Source: Planctomycetota bacterium (GTDB taxonomy: Bacteria > Planctomycetota > UBA1135 > GCA-002686595). From it: 60,072 nt of DNA. Position numbers and translations under genes: made by a program. Location: assembly GCA_012959785.1 (NCBI GenBank), contig DUCM01000011.1:1-60072 (forward strand), given 5' to 3'. Under the pieces are notes generated by a model, which was not told the origin of the DNA, did no database searches, and was given only the letters and a program-made list of their open reading frames with translations. Below, piece by piece: positions 26,235 through 35,239 of the stretch (position 1 is its first letter; each line of letters starts with the position of its first letter).

Positions 26235-28055
26235 ATGCTGCGCCGAACCATCCTGCTGCCCCTCCTCATCGCTCTCTCCGCGGGTCTCGTAGTCAACGAC
26301 TTCGCCGATGCCCAACGCCGGAGCCGGTCGTCTGCGGGTCGCTCGCAGGGCAGCTCGCGCTCCTCCGCCTCTTCAGGCCGCTCCTCCTCCCGTCCCTCCG
26401 TGTCCTCAGGCAGCAGAAGTCGCAGCACCAGCAGTCGCAGCAGTTCACAGTCCACCTACCGCGCTCCGACCACCTCGCGGCCCTCATCGACGACGAGTTC
26501 AGGATCCCGCAGCAGCTCGAGCGCATTCGGCAGCTCAGGCTCGAGCAGCCGCTCCTCATCCCGGAGAATCTCGAGCTATGGGGGCGGCTCAAACTCCAGT
26601 GGCCGCACAGTTTCCGGCAACACTGCGCGTTACAGCGGCGGCTCGGTTTCCAGCGCCACCTCGCGCTACACCAGCCCCTCGCCGGCCAGTACGACTTCGC
26701 GCTACAGCGGCAGCTCGGTTTCCAACAGCACGGCTCGCTATCGCACCACAGCGACCCGTAGCTCAGCGCCCTCCACCGTCACCGTCAGCGATCTGCTCAA
26801 GGCCAACATGCCGAGCGCCACGGCGCGCACGAGATCCGCCAGCACGAGCGTTCCCAAGCTCCACGGCGCACGCGAACCCTACGCCCAGAGCGTCCGGGTG
26901 AAGACACCCTCGAGCGACCGCCGTCTGGCCCTGAAGAACCGCCTGCGGGCCGCCACGGCCCAATCCAAGGCCAAAAGCCTCAAGACTTCAACCCTGGCCG
27001 AACGCTACTCGCGGGGTGTTCGCAATCAAACCGGGCAGGGCTCCAAAGGCTCCATCGTGCTCCACAAGGCCTCCAGCAAGCCCGGCGCGGCCCGCCGGAA
27101 AGCCCTGGCGGCCTACAAGACAGCTAACAAGACGGCCGTCGACACCAAGACCAATTGGAAGGACTATGGAACAGGCTCAGGCACCGGCACCAACGGAGCT
27201 TCCGGTTCGAACGCGCACCGCGGCGATGATCCCTGGTCCGGCTACTACGATGACAACTACCACGGCGGCAACTTCTACAATTGCTTCTGGAACAACTACT
27301 ACCCCTCGTGGTGCATCTGGTGGCTCACGGGTTGCGGCAGTTGGTGGTATCCGAGTTACGGTTGGAGCCTCTCCTTCGGAACGGGCTACGGTCTGGGACT
27401 CAGCTACAACTCGCCCTACTACGGTTCGCCCTATTACGGCTATCCCTATACGAACTACGGTTGGCCTGTCTACGAGAACACCACGATCAACAACTACTAC
27501 TCGGGCCCGGCAGAGAGCGCGCCAATCGCCGCGGCACCCGCAGCGCCCCTGGTCGGCCACGCATCACGGGCCGTGGCCGGTGAACGAGCAGCCGTCGAGT
27601 ACATGGCCCTCGGCGACCGCGCCTTCATCGAAGGTCGCTACGGCGACGCAGCGCATTACTACGCCAAGGCCACCACCTACGACCCCGGGGATGGCCTCTT
27701 GTATTTGGTGCTCTCGGATGCCCTGTTCGCCACAGGCGACTACCACTACGCGGCCGACGCCCTGCGCGAGGCCCTCAACAAGCTCCCCGAGCTGGCCTCC
27801 TTGGGCCTCGACAAGCGTGATTTCTACGGCAACCCTGCCGACTTCGAGAGCCAGCTCCAGCTGCTCGAGGCCTATCAGCGCGACCACGAACTCGACGAGG
27901 ACGCCCAACTTCTGCTATCTGCCAACTACCTCTTCAGCGGCAGGGCCCAAGGGGCGCTCGGGGTCCTCGAGAGCCCCTTCAGCGAGGAATCCGCCTCGTC
28001 CGAGGCACGCCTTTTGATCCGGGCAGCGGCGCTGGGCATCCTGGCGGGCTCTTGA
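26235..28055 (+). CDS. exported Ser/Arg/Tyr-rich low-complexity protein with C-terminal TPR-like domain
   Basis: A 606-residue protein. ATG 26235 gives a signal peptide (ILLPLLIALSAGLVVNDFADA). Residues 27-180 are mostly Ser and Arg with Thr, Gly and Tyr, in short repeats such as ARYSGGSVSSATSRYT. Residues 340-435 are very rich in Tyr, Trp, Gly and Asn (GYYDDNYHGGNF, WNNYYPSWCIWWLTG, SPYYGSPYYGYPYTNYGWP). The last 170 residues form TPR-like helices: ALGDRAFIEGRYGDAAHYYAKA, VLSDALFATGDYHYAADALREAL. The composition is that of sticky or prion-like sequences attached to a protein-binding scaffold. Function unknown; a cell-surface or matrix role is inference. Confidence 0.75.
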   Translation: MLRRTILLPLLIALSAGLVVNDFADAQRRSRSSAGRSQGSSRSSASSGRSSSRPSVSSGSRSRSTSSRSSSQSTYRAPTTSRPSSTTSSGSRSSSSAFGSSGSSSRSSSRRISSYGGGSNSSGRTVSGNTARYSGGSVSSATSRYTSPSPASTTSRYSGSSVSNSTARYRTTATRSSAPSTVTVSDLLKANMPSATARTRSASTSVPKLHGAREPYAQSVRVKTPSSDRRLALKNRLRAATAQSKAKSLKTSTLAERYSRGVRNQTGQGSKGSIVLHKASSKPGAARRKALAAYKTANKTAVDTKTNWKDYGTGSGTGTNGASGSNAHRGDDPWSGYYDDNYHGGNFYNCFWNNYYPSWCIWWLTGCGSWWYPSYGWSLSFGTGYGLGLSYNSPYYGSPYYGYPYTNYGWPVYENTTINNYYSGPAESAPIAAAPAAPLVGHASRAVAGERAAVEYMALGDRAFIEGRYGDAAHYYAKATTYDPGDGLLYLVLSDALFATGDYHYAADALREALNKLPELASLGLDKRDFYGNPADFESQLQLLEAYQRDHELDEDAQLLLSANYLFSGRAQGALGVLESPFSEESASSEARLLIRAAALGILAGS

Positions 28056-28130
28056 GTGGGGACCCGGGGCGGCCGGGCTTCCAAATCACCGGCTTCCCTG
28101 GGGCCCTGTGCCACGCTATCGTGGCGCCAC

Positions 28131-28469
28131 ATGGGAACAAACCGCCACAACTCCATCAGCCTCCGCATCCTCGCTCCAGCCCTCTTGCTCATCCTGGCGA
28201 GTTGCTCCTCGGTGCAGTTCGAGCGCACCACGGAGAGCTCGGGGACCTTCGAGGCCTCGGGCACGGCCTTCACCATCTTCGGAGTCGACCTGCCCCGTAG
28301 CGCCCTCGATCAGGCGCGCGAAAATGCTTCCGATGCCGGGCTCCACAACATGCTCGTGAGCTCAACGACCATTTCCCCCAGCCTGGGATGGCTCGACTGG
28401 CTGCTCGAGATCATCTCGGTGCGCCACGCGACGATTCGCGGAACCTGGGGATTCGTCGCCGAGGATTGA
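28131..28469 (+). CDS. small lipoprotein
   Basis: A 112-residue lipoprotein from ATG 28131, with lipobox LLILASC near residue 24. The mature part (VQFERTTESSGTFEASGTAFTIFGVDLPRSALDQARENASDAG) resembles small envelope lipoproteins but I cannot name a family. Its last 59 bases overlap the end of the GT2 gene on the opposite strand. The frame upstream of 28131 to 28056 is not signal-like. The start lies 75 bases after the preceding stop. Confidence 0.65.
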   Translation: MGTNRHNSISLRILAPALLLILASCSSVQFERTTESSGTFEASGTAFTIFGVDLPRSALDQARENASDAGLHNMLVSSTTISPSLGWLDWLLEIISVRHATIRGTWGFVAED

Positions 28470-29229
28470 CCCAGAGCCAGAGGCGCCAGCCGAGGATCCA
28501 GCCCAGGATCTTCCAGCTCGCACCCAGACTGCCCAGGAGAGTCCCGGTGATCTTGCTCGTGCCAATGCGCGCGCGGTAGCGCACTGGAACCTCCACCACT
28601 GAAAGGCGTGCCACGCGGGCCTTGAGTTGCATCTCGATGGTCCAGCCAAAGCCGCGGTCGCCCATGCAGAGGTGACGCAAAGCGCCCACTTCGATGGCGC
28701 GGAAGGGACCGAGGTCGGTGTGGCGCGCGCCGAACAGGACGGCCATCAAGAAGCACGCCAGGCGATTCCCGAACCAGGCCTGGGGCAAAAGCGCGCGCAG
28801 GCTCGCTCCTCCGAGCACACGCGAACCGATGACGAGGTCCGCCTCACCCCTGGCGAGGGGCGCGAGCAGGCCTGCGAGGTCCTCGGGATAGTCCGACCGA
28901 TCCGCATCGAGAAAGACAATCCAGTCGCCGTCCACCAGGGCCTCGAAGCTCTCGGCGCCGTTCGCGGCCTGTTCCTCGCCCAGGAGCAGAGCCAGGCCCG
29001 CAAGGCAGGCGCTGCCGTAGCCGCGGCGCTCCTCACGCACCACCAGGGCACCGGCTCGGCGGGCAACAGCGGCGGTGCCGTCTTCGGAGCCATTGTCCAC
29101 CACCACCAGGATGTCGACGAGACCGCCGGGCAGATCCTCCAGCACCAGGGGCAGCGCCTGCTCCTCGTTCAGGGCCGGAATCACGAGGCCCACCCGGGGC
29201 CGCTTTCGCTTGGGATCTTTGCTGGACAT
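28411..29229 (-). CDS. family 2 glycosyltransferase (dolichyl-phosphate mannosyltransferase-like)
   Basis: A 272-residue GT-A fold enzyme. It starts VGLVIPALNEEQALP, has the nucleotide-sugar motif VDNGSEDGTAAVARRAGA, the metal-binding DxD-type WIVFLDADRSDYPED, and GDRGFGWTIEMQLKA near the acceptor site. This form (about 230-270 residues with a hydrophobic C-terminus, SWKILGWILGWRLWLW) usually moves a sugar from a nucleotide to a polyprenyl phosphate lipid. Its 3' end overlaps a small lipoprotein gene in tail-to-tail orientation. It is divergent from the GNAT gene, 49 bp apart. Confidence 0.9.
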   Translation of the reverse strand: MSSKDPKRKRPRVGLVIPALNEEQALPLVLEDLPGGLVDILVVVDNGSEDGTAAVARRAGALVVREERRGYGSACLAGLALLLGEEQAANGAESFEALVDGDWIVFLDADRSDYPEDLAGLLAPLARGEADLVIGSRVLGGASLRALLPQAWFGNRLACFLMAVLFGARHTDLGPFRAIEVGALRHLCMGDRGFGWTIEMQLKARVARLSVVEVPVRYRARIGTSKITGTLLGSLGASWKILGWILGWRLWLWVNPRRRIPRFRESSRGAPR

Positions 29230-29278
29230 GGTTAGGAAGTGCGCGGATAAAGTCTATTCTTCAAGTTCGCCGCCGCCG

Positions 29279-30469
29279 ATGACTCAAGCCCTGACCCTAC
29301 GAACCGCCGATGGATTTCGGGACGAGGACGTGCGCGCCTTGCTCGAAACCTCTTTTGGGCGAGTAGATGCCGAGGCACGGCTGCTCGAGGAACTGGGCCG
29401 GAACGATCCAGCCAGTGATCCCGGCCTGGCCTTGGTGGCCGAGAGCGAAGGTGCCGCCGTGGGCTTCGCCCTCTTTTCGCCGCGCGAATTCCTGATCCGC
29501 GGCCAGCGCCTGCCCCTGGCCATCGTAGCTCCCCTGGCTGTCATGCCCGCCGAACAACGGAGCGGCGTGGCGCGCTTTCTGCTCATGACCGGACGCGCCG
29601 CTCTCACGGATCGCGGCATCCTGGGAGCCGTGACCCTTGGAGCGCCCGAGTTGTTTTCCCAATTCGGCTATGGCTCGGCTTTTGACATGCACCTCGTACG
29701 CGTCCCCACGGAGTACCTGCCCACCGATGGCAACACGGATTCCTGGCGCGCCCTCAACAGTGCCGACCTCGACCGTCTGTGCCAGTTGCAGGAAGAGTCC
29801 TACGGCTGCATCAGCGGCACGGAACTGCGCCGGCCCTGCGCCCTGGACTGGGAAGGCTGCGCCGAGGGCTCGTTCACCCTGGTCCACGGCGCGGCGGGAG
29901 AACCGAATGCCTACCTACGCTTCCGCCGCCGCAACGAACTCGAAATCACCGAATGCGGAGCGCAGGATCCAGCGGGAGTCGGTGCAATCTTGGCCCTCAT
30001 GAGCCGCCTGGCCCGCGAGCACGCATCGACCCGCGTAATCGTCAACCTCGCTCCGCCGCATCCGGTGGCCTTGGCCCTCTACCACCGCGGAGCCATGATC
30101 GAGCGCTGCAACTTCGGCGGCGCGGCCCTGCTCGCGATCTTCGATTGGTCAGCTCTCTTCGAGGCCCTACGAGGATGGTGGGCGCCTGTCCTCGAATGCC
30201 ACGGGGCGCGGGGCATCAATCTTCTAATCGAGGGGCAATCCCACATCCTGGGCGAGACCGATGGCAAAACACCGCAGCTCTGGATTCCCGCAGGCTGGGG
30301 GCCCTCGCTCATTTGTGGCCAACGCTCGGCCCACGACCTGCTCTTCGAACCCGCGGTGGTCAAGCATTCGCGACTCGAAGGCTGCGGCACGGAACTTGTG
30401 CAGGCGCTCTTCACCCGCTGCGATTCGCTCTGGACCTGGGGACCGGCCTTCGAGTTGGTGGACGGCTGA
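29279..30469 (+). CDS. GNAT-family N-acetyltransferase
   Basis: A 396-residue protein whose first 150 residues are a GNAT acetyltransferase: ALVAESEGAAVGFALFSP, LAIVAPLAVMPAEQRSGVARFLL (acetyl-CoA loop), LGAPELFSQFGYGSAFD. A second domain (about 175-290) again looks GNAT-like (AYLRFRRRNELEITECG, AILALMSRLAREHASTRV), so the architecture resembles two-domain GNATs such as Eis, without a clear third domain. The acyl acceptor is unknown. ATG 29279 is the first good start; TATTCT lies at 29255-29260. It converges with the parvulin gene 7 bases away. Confidence 0.8.
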   Translation: MTQALTLRTADGFRDEDVRALLETSFGRVDAEARLLEELGRNDPASDPGLALVAESEGAAVGFALFSPREFLIRGQRLPLAIVAPLAVMPAEQRSGVARFLLMTGRAALTDRGILGAVTLGAPELFSQFGYGSAFDMHLVRVPTEYLPTDGNTDSWRALNSADLDRLCQLQEESYGCISGTELRRPCALDWEGCAEGSFTLVHGAAGEPNAYLRFRRRNELEITECGAQDPAGVGAILALMSRLAREHASTRVIVNLAPPHPVALALYHRGAMIERCNFGGAALLAIFDWSALFEALRGWWAPVLECHGARGINLLIEGQSHILGETDGKTPQLWIPAGWGPSLICGQRSAHDLLFEPAVVKHSRLEGCGTELVQALFTRCDSLWTWGPAFELVDG

Positions 30470-30475
30470 GCCGGA

Positions 30476-31510
30476 CTACTCTTCGCGGCGCACAATGATG
30501 TAGCCCGCCGGCGTCTGGATGGGTTCGAGCATGGTGCCCGCGGGTTTCAGGTAGAGCTGCTGCAAGAAGGGCGGCAAATCGGGGTTGTGACGGTAAACCC
30601 AACCCACATCACCGCGCCGAGCCTTACCGCCGGGGTCATCGTTGAAGCGCCCGGCAATCTCGGCGAAGTCCTCACCCTCGTTCACCCGGCGCACGACATC
30701 CTGAGCCATTTTCAAAGCCTCTTGAATGGTGCGCGTGCGAAGCGGGTCGGCTCCCAGCGCCATGACATGGGAGATGACCACGGCTCGGATGCGAATGAAG
30801 TTGTCCTCCCACAATTCCTTGGGCAAGGAGTCAGGCGCCACGCGCTTGAGGATGTACAGGCCCAGGGGCGTTGTCAGGGGACCGGTGACCTGGCCCTGCT
30901 CTGCATGGAAGGCAGCGGCTTTGAGCAACACATCGTGGGAGCCGCGCTCGAAGACCCGGTAGGCGCCTCCGCGTTCCGCCGATTCGCGCTCGACTGAATG
31001 CTCGCGCGCCAGGTCGGCGAACTCGGCGCCGCCGGAGAGTTGCTCGATGATGCTCTGTGCCAGTTCCTGCGAGTCGGCATCGGGGCGGGCGAGTTGGATC
31101 ATCAGGACCCCAGCATGGGTCTCGATGCGGCGCAGGATGTGAATGCCACGGGGCGAGTCGAGCACTCCGGAGAGTTCGCCCAACTCGGCTGCAAACAACC
31201 ACGAGTTCACGGGCTCGGCCAGCATCCCCGGCGGATAGGAACCCAAACTGCTGTCACCCAGCGCCGTGCGCGAGTTGGAGTGCTGCCGCGCCAGAAGTAA
31301 AAAATCCGCGCCGGCCTCGAGCTGGCTATGCAAGGACTTGGCCAGGGCCAAGGCTGCGTCGTGGTCGCGGTTGTAGGTTTCGGTCAGCCCCTCAAGGTCA
31401 TCGTGCAGGATCAGGATGTTCTGCGCCGAGCGCAGCCGCGGCTTCTCCGTATCGAGATAGAGGGGGTGCGCGAGAAACGAGGCCTGGAGGCAGAGAGCGG
31501 CGATCAGCAT
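30476..31510 (-). CDS. exported protein with three parvulin-type PPIase domains
   Basis: A 344-residue protein with a short N-terminal hydrophobic segment (LIAALCLQASFLAHPL) consistent with export. Three consecutive parvulin-like domains follow. Each has the pattern of a helix with FxxLARxHS, a Gly-rich turn and an LGxYILKR strand: FLLLARQHSNSRTALGDSSLGS (about 70), FADLAREHSVERESAERGGAY (about 165), and FAEIAGRFNDDPGGKARRGDVGW (about 285). Typical SurA/PpiC proteins have one or two domains plus a chaperone domain, absent here. It probably aids folding of envelope proteins. A TAGACT box lies 7 nt before the ATG. Confidence 0.85.
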   Translation of the reverse strand: MLIAALCLQASFLAHPLYLDTEKPRLRSAQNILILHDDLEGLTETYNRDHDAALALAKSLHSQLEAGADFLLLARQHSNSRTALGDSSLGSYPPGMLAEPVNSWLFAAELGELSGVLDSPRGIHILRRIETHAGVLMIQLARPDADSQELAQSIIEQLSGGAEFADLAREHSVERESAERGGAYRVFERGSHDVLLKAAAFHAEQGQVTGPLTTPLGLYILKRVAPDSLPKELWEDNFIRIRAVVISHVMALGADPLRTRTIQEALKMAQDVVRRVNEGEDFAEIAGRFNDDPGGKARRGDVGWVYRHNPDLPPFLQQLYLKPAGTMLEPIQTPAGYIIVRREE

Positions 31511-31517
31511 GGGTGAG

Positions 31518-31523
31518 AGTCTA
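31518..31523 (-). promoter_or_regulatory. -10-like box TAGACT, 7 nt before ATG
   Basis: Placed so that transcription would start at or near the A of the ATG at 31510; no Shine-Dalgarno is present. Candidate leaderless promoter of the parvulin gene. Confidence 0.4.
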
Positions 31524-31534
31524 CCCTCTGCGCT

Positions 31535-34500
31535 TCACGGTAGACTCACCCGCACGCGCTTGGATTTGCTGCTGGGGGCGAGTTGTATGCCGGGCACCTC
31601 TTTGCGCTCCAGGCCGCGCCAAACCGTCAACTGGTAGGTCCCAGCTTCAAAGCGCCCGAGACCCAAGTGACCCTCAGCATCGGTGCTGGCCTGGCCCGCG
31701 AAGAGCGCCCGAACGGCTCGGCCCGGATCGCCAGCATCAGCCCCAGGCGCATCGGTGCGTTCGAGCCGCGCGCTCGCTCCCGATAGCGGCAGGCCATCAG
31801 CACCGGTCAGGACCAGGGTCACCTCCACCCCCCGTTCGAGGATGATCCTGATGAGTGCCTGACCTTCGCCGCTCACGGTGACAGCGGCCAGGCGCCGACT
31901 GGCGTAACCTTCGTGGGCCGCCACCAAATCGTACTGGCCTGCGGAAAGCCCGCGCAAGCGGAACTCGCCCTCGGCTCCGGTGCGCGCCTGCCCCGCTTTC
32001 AGGCCTGAATCGTCGGCGCGCCGGGCGACGATCTTGGCCCCGGCGAGCAGCTCACCATTGTCGCCGAACACGATCCCCGAAAGCTCGGCCGCGTGACGCA
32101 GACGGATTTCGTGGTCCAGGCGCAATTCGTCCCGGCCCAGCTCCACAGCTTGGGGCTCTGGAGCGGCCAGAGATAAACCTTCGCTCGGCTCCAGGGAATC
32201 GACGAGCAGCTCGTAGCGCCCCGCGCCCAGGCCTTCAAATCGAAAGGCGCCCCGGGCGTCGCTCGTCTCCCCGTAGGTCTGGCCGCGCTGGCGCACAAGC
32301 GAAGCCAGCCAACCATCGGGCGGAGCCTCACGGGTGCGTCGCAAGTAAACCTCCGCGCCCGCCACTACCTCACCGCTGGCATCGGCCAGCACGCGCCCCG
32401 CGATCACGCCGTGGGGTAATTCGAGGTCGAGGTGAAACTCAGGAGCATCGGGAACGAGAGCTGTGATCTCGACCGACCGGCGGTTGCCTTCCAGTTGGAA
32501 TTGGTACTCCCCGGGTGCGAGTCCCTCGAACTCGTAGGCGCCCGAGGCATCCACCCGTGCGACTTTCCAGTCGACTCCCAAGAAGTTCTCACCCTCCCAG
32601 CAGATGGCGTTGATGTTGCCACGGCGCACCGGCTCACCGGCGTCAATAACGCGGCCGAACACTCGCGTCCCGCCCAGGGACTCGTCGATGACGTCAAAGC
32701 GCACGCGCTCGCCCGCCGGGATATTGACGAGGTCGAAGTCCAGGGTGGAGAAGAAACTGAGCGGGTTGAGGGCCGCGTCGCCGCGTGTCGAGACGATGAA
32801 GAAACTGCCCGCCGACATGTGCAGCAACTCATAGGCGCCCTCGGAATCGGTCTGGGCCTGATACAAGCCTCCGCCGACGCTGCGCGCGTCGCTCCCGCCG
32901 AACCGCGCGGGACTCAAGGCCACCACCATGGAGCCCACAACGGGGCGGCCGTGGCGATCCTTGACCGTGCCGAAAACCGCAGCGCCGGCCTCCAATTCCA
33001 CCCGCACGCCGTCGATGCTGGTGCCTTGCTCGAGGATCAACTCTTGCGAGTGGCCCGCGGCGTACTCGGGATGCATGGCCACCACGGTCAAGCTTCCAGG
33101 GGCCAGGTCGCTGAGTTCAAAGCTGCCGTCGGGAGCTGTACGCGCAACCTCATCGCCGAGCAGCCCGAGGCCCGCGGCGTACCCCATGAGCGCCGGGGGT
33201 AGGACTCTTGAAAAACGCGGCATGGACTTGGGCAAGCGGGTGGGATCCTGGCGCATGCCAAATCTGCGGCCCCTTGAACGGGATTCATCAAAGGCCATGA
33301 CGCTGGCACCCGCGATGGCCTCGCCTTCGGAGTCCACGACGTGGCCGCGCAGGACTCCTCCGGGCATCAACATGACGATCACACCCCGCGCAATTTCGCC
33401 CGCGAGCACTTCGGTACCACTGATCGTCGTGGAACTGTAGCCAGGGGCCGTGACTGTGAACTCGACCTTGCCCGGTCGCATGGACTCGAGGAAGAAATGG
33501 CCGCGTTCATCCTCGTAGACTTGCTCGCCGGAGAAGGCGTTGAAACGGCCTGGTGCATCCTCCCGGGTTTCCACACGGTGGATGGTCTGAATCGAAAAGC
33601 GCGTCACGGGCCGGGCCTCCTCGCGGTCCATCACCACGCCCTCGATGCTGCCCCCGCGTTGCAAGGTGAACACCTGTTCGCCCTCCCCCAGGGTGCACTC
33701 GACTTCGCGCTCGGCGAAGCCCTGTTTGTAGAGACGCAATCTATGGGGCGCTGCGCCGGGGAAGGGTCCGCCCAAAAAGCGTCCCTCGCTGTCGCTGTGA
33801 GGGAAGGCGAAGCCTTCGACGGCCTGGGACAAGAACGGCGCCAGGGTGAGGTCCATGCCGCGCTGGCCCATGGCCTCGAAGTCAAAAGTGGCCCAGGTAG
33901 CGTGCACACCTTCGATGGGCAGGCCTTCAGCGTCGAGCACGCGGCCCCGCAGGACCTCGCCGGTTTCAAGGCTGATGGCGGCGGCGCTGGACACCTCACC
34001 TTCGCGGACCACTACCAAAGCGCCGGCGCCGAGGATGTGCTCGGGAGCGTAGGCCACGATGTCCACATCGCCCGGAGGCACGGCCGTCATGTGGTAGGCG
34101 CCATCCTCGTCGGTCACGCTGTGGGTTTGTTCGAGGATCTCGCGCAGGAAGCGCAGATCGCGGAAACCGCGGGGAATGGCGCCCACATGGGCGCCAGCGA
34201 GGGGCACGCGACCGCGCTGCTGGCCGTGCTCGCCAAAGCGCGCCGAGAACACGCGGCCCACAACGCCCCCACCCACCCGCGCCCGCAAGACGACGCGGGT
34301 GTCCCGGCCCAACTCGACCACGATGTTCGAGAGGTGCGAGATCGCCATGTGCGGCGCCGTGCCGGTCAAGTCGTAACCCGATCCGGGTGCCACGCCGCCA
34401 AAACCAAAGCGCCCCTCTCGGTCGGCCCGGGTTTCGAACACCCGCAAGCCGCCCTCGCGGGCGCTCTTCAAGAAGAGGTTGGGACCGGCGGTGAGCATGA

Positions 34501-35164
34501 CAGTAGCCGAGGCCAAGGGATCGCCCTTTGAGTCGAGCACCTGGCCAAGCACGCGACCGGCGCCCCGCACCCAGACATCCACCGGGCCGCCCTCTCCCGA
34601 AGCCAACACGCTCACCCGCTGGGGAGCCTCCAGCAGGTGGTAGTCGCTCTGGATGTCGATGTAGTAGCGGCCCTCGCGCACGCCCTCGAACACAAACTGT
34701 CCCAGAGCGTCTGCGCTAGTGCGGGCCACGGCGCGGGATCTCTTGCCGATGCCTTCGGCCAAGCCGGCGAGGTGTAAAAGTCGTCCGATGAATTTCGATC
34801 CGATGGGCGGCAGGGGCAAGAGGCTGACCTCGGCCGCGGGAATTGCTGCACCGCTCTGGCGTTCGAGTACAACGCCCTGGAGTTTTCCGGCCCCCGCCAA
34901 ACGCACGCCGTTCAGCGCAGCATCGCGACCCAGCGCCGCAGAGTCAGCGGCGGACGGCTCGGCTAGGGCAGCCTCCTTCTTGGCGCGATCCAAATCCTGA
35001 GCGACAACCCAGGCAGCGGGTTCGAGTTCGTCGCCGCTGACGCTTGTCCGGTCGCCAGCTTGGGAGCCGAGGTAGACCATGAAGAGCAGCCCACCAAGCA
35101 CCAGGACAAAGAGCACCAGAGAGTTGCGCGTGGCACCGCTGCGACGAGAGATCGGGTTCGGCAT
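31535..35164 (-). CDS. 1209-residue membrane-anchored protein of carboxypeptidase-regulatory-like repeats
   Basis: One N-terminal membrane segment (about 15-34, SLVLFVLVLGGLLFMVYLG), then a long extracytoplasmic chain of roughly ten beta-sandwich units of the carboxypeptidase regulatory type. The recurring pattern is G-x-V-x-D-x-x-G-x-P-V-x-G-A-x-V, then T-D-x-x-G-x-F-x-F-x-G-V-x-P-G-x-Y. Examples are GQVLDSKGDPLASATVML, GRVLDAEGLPIEGVHATW, GHVVDSEGEAIAGASVMA and GTVKDRHGRPVVGSMVVAL. Such repeats act as spacers or adhesive/structural arms. There is no peptidase domain. It is likely a surface protein. It lies between the parvulin gene (24 bp away) and the reductase gene, all on the minus strand. 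Confidence 0.88.
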   Translation of the reverse strand: MPNPISRRSGATRNSLVLFVLVLGGLLFMVYLGSQAGDRTSVSGDELEPAAWVVAQDLDRAKKEAALAEPSAADSAALGRDAALNGVRLAGAGKLQGVVLERQSGAAIPAAEVSLLPLPPIGSKFIGRLLHLAGLAEGIGKRSRAVARTSADALGQFVFEGVREGRYYIDIQSDYHLLEAPQRVSVLASGEGGPVDVWVRGAGRVLGQVLDSKGDPLASATVMLTAGPNLFLKSAREGGLRVFETRADREGRFGFGGVAPGSGYDLTGTAPHMAISHLSNIVVELGRDTRVVLRARVGGGVVGRVFSARFGEHGQQRGRVPLAGAHVGAIPRGFRDLRFLREILEQTHSVTDEDGAYHMTAVPPGDVDIVAYAPEHILGAGALVVVREGEVSSAAAISLETGEVLRGRVLDAEGLPIEGVHATWATFDFEAMGQRGMDLTLAPFLSQAVEGFAFPHSDSEGRFLGGPFPGAAPHRLRLYKQGFAEREVECTLGEGEQVFTLQRGGSIEGVVMDREEARPVTRFSIQTIHRVETREDAPGRFNAFSGEQVYEDERGHFFLESMRPGKVEFTVTAPGYSSTTISGTEVLAGEIARGVIVMLMPGGVLRGHVVDSEGEAIAGASVMAFDESRSRGRRFGMRQDPTRLPKSMPRFSRVLPPALMGYAAGLGLLGDEVARTAPDGSFELSDLAPGSLTVVAMHPEYAAGHSQELILEQGTSIDGVRVELEAGAAVFGTVKDRHGRPVVGSMVVALSPARFGGSDARSVGGGLYQAQTDSEGAYELLHMSAGSFFIVSTRGDAALNPLSFFSTLDFDLVNIPAGERVRFDVIDESLGGTRVFGRVIDAGEPVRRGNINAICWEGENFLGVDWKVARVDASGAYEFEGLAPGEYQFQLEGNRRSVEITALVPDAPEFHLDLELPHGVIAGRVLADASGEVVAGAEVYLRRTREAPPDGWLASLVRQRGQTYGETSDARGAFRFEGLGAGRYELLVDSLEPSEGLSLAAPEPQAVELGRDELRLDHEIRLRHAAELSGIVFGDNGELLAGAKIVARRADDSGLKAGQARTGAEGEFRLRGLSAGQYDLVAAHEGYASRRLAAVTVSGEGQALIRIILERGVEVTLVLTGADGLPLSGASARLERTDAPGADAGDPGRAVRALFAGQASTDAEGHLGLGRFEAGTYQLTVWRGLERKEVPGIQLAPSSKSKRVRVSLP

Positions 35165-35239
35165 GGCCCCATTCTGCGCTGAGTCCGCCCCTTGGGATGT
35201 GCGCGGCTCAAAAATTGTTGGCTTGCGCTTTGAACCGGC

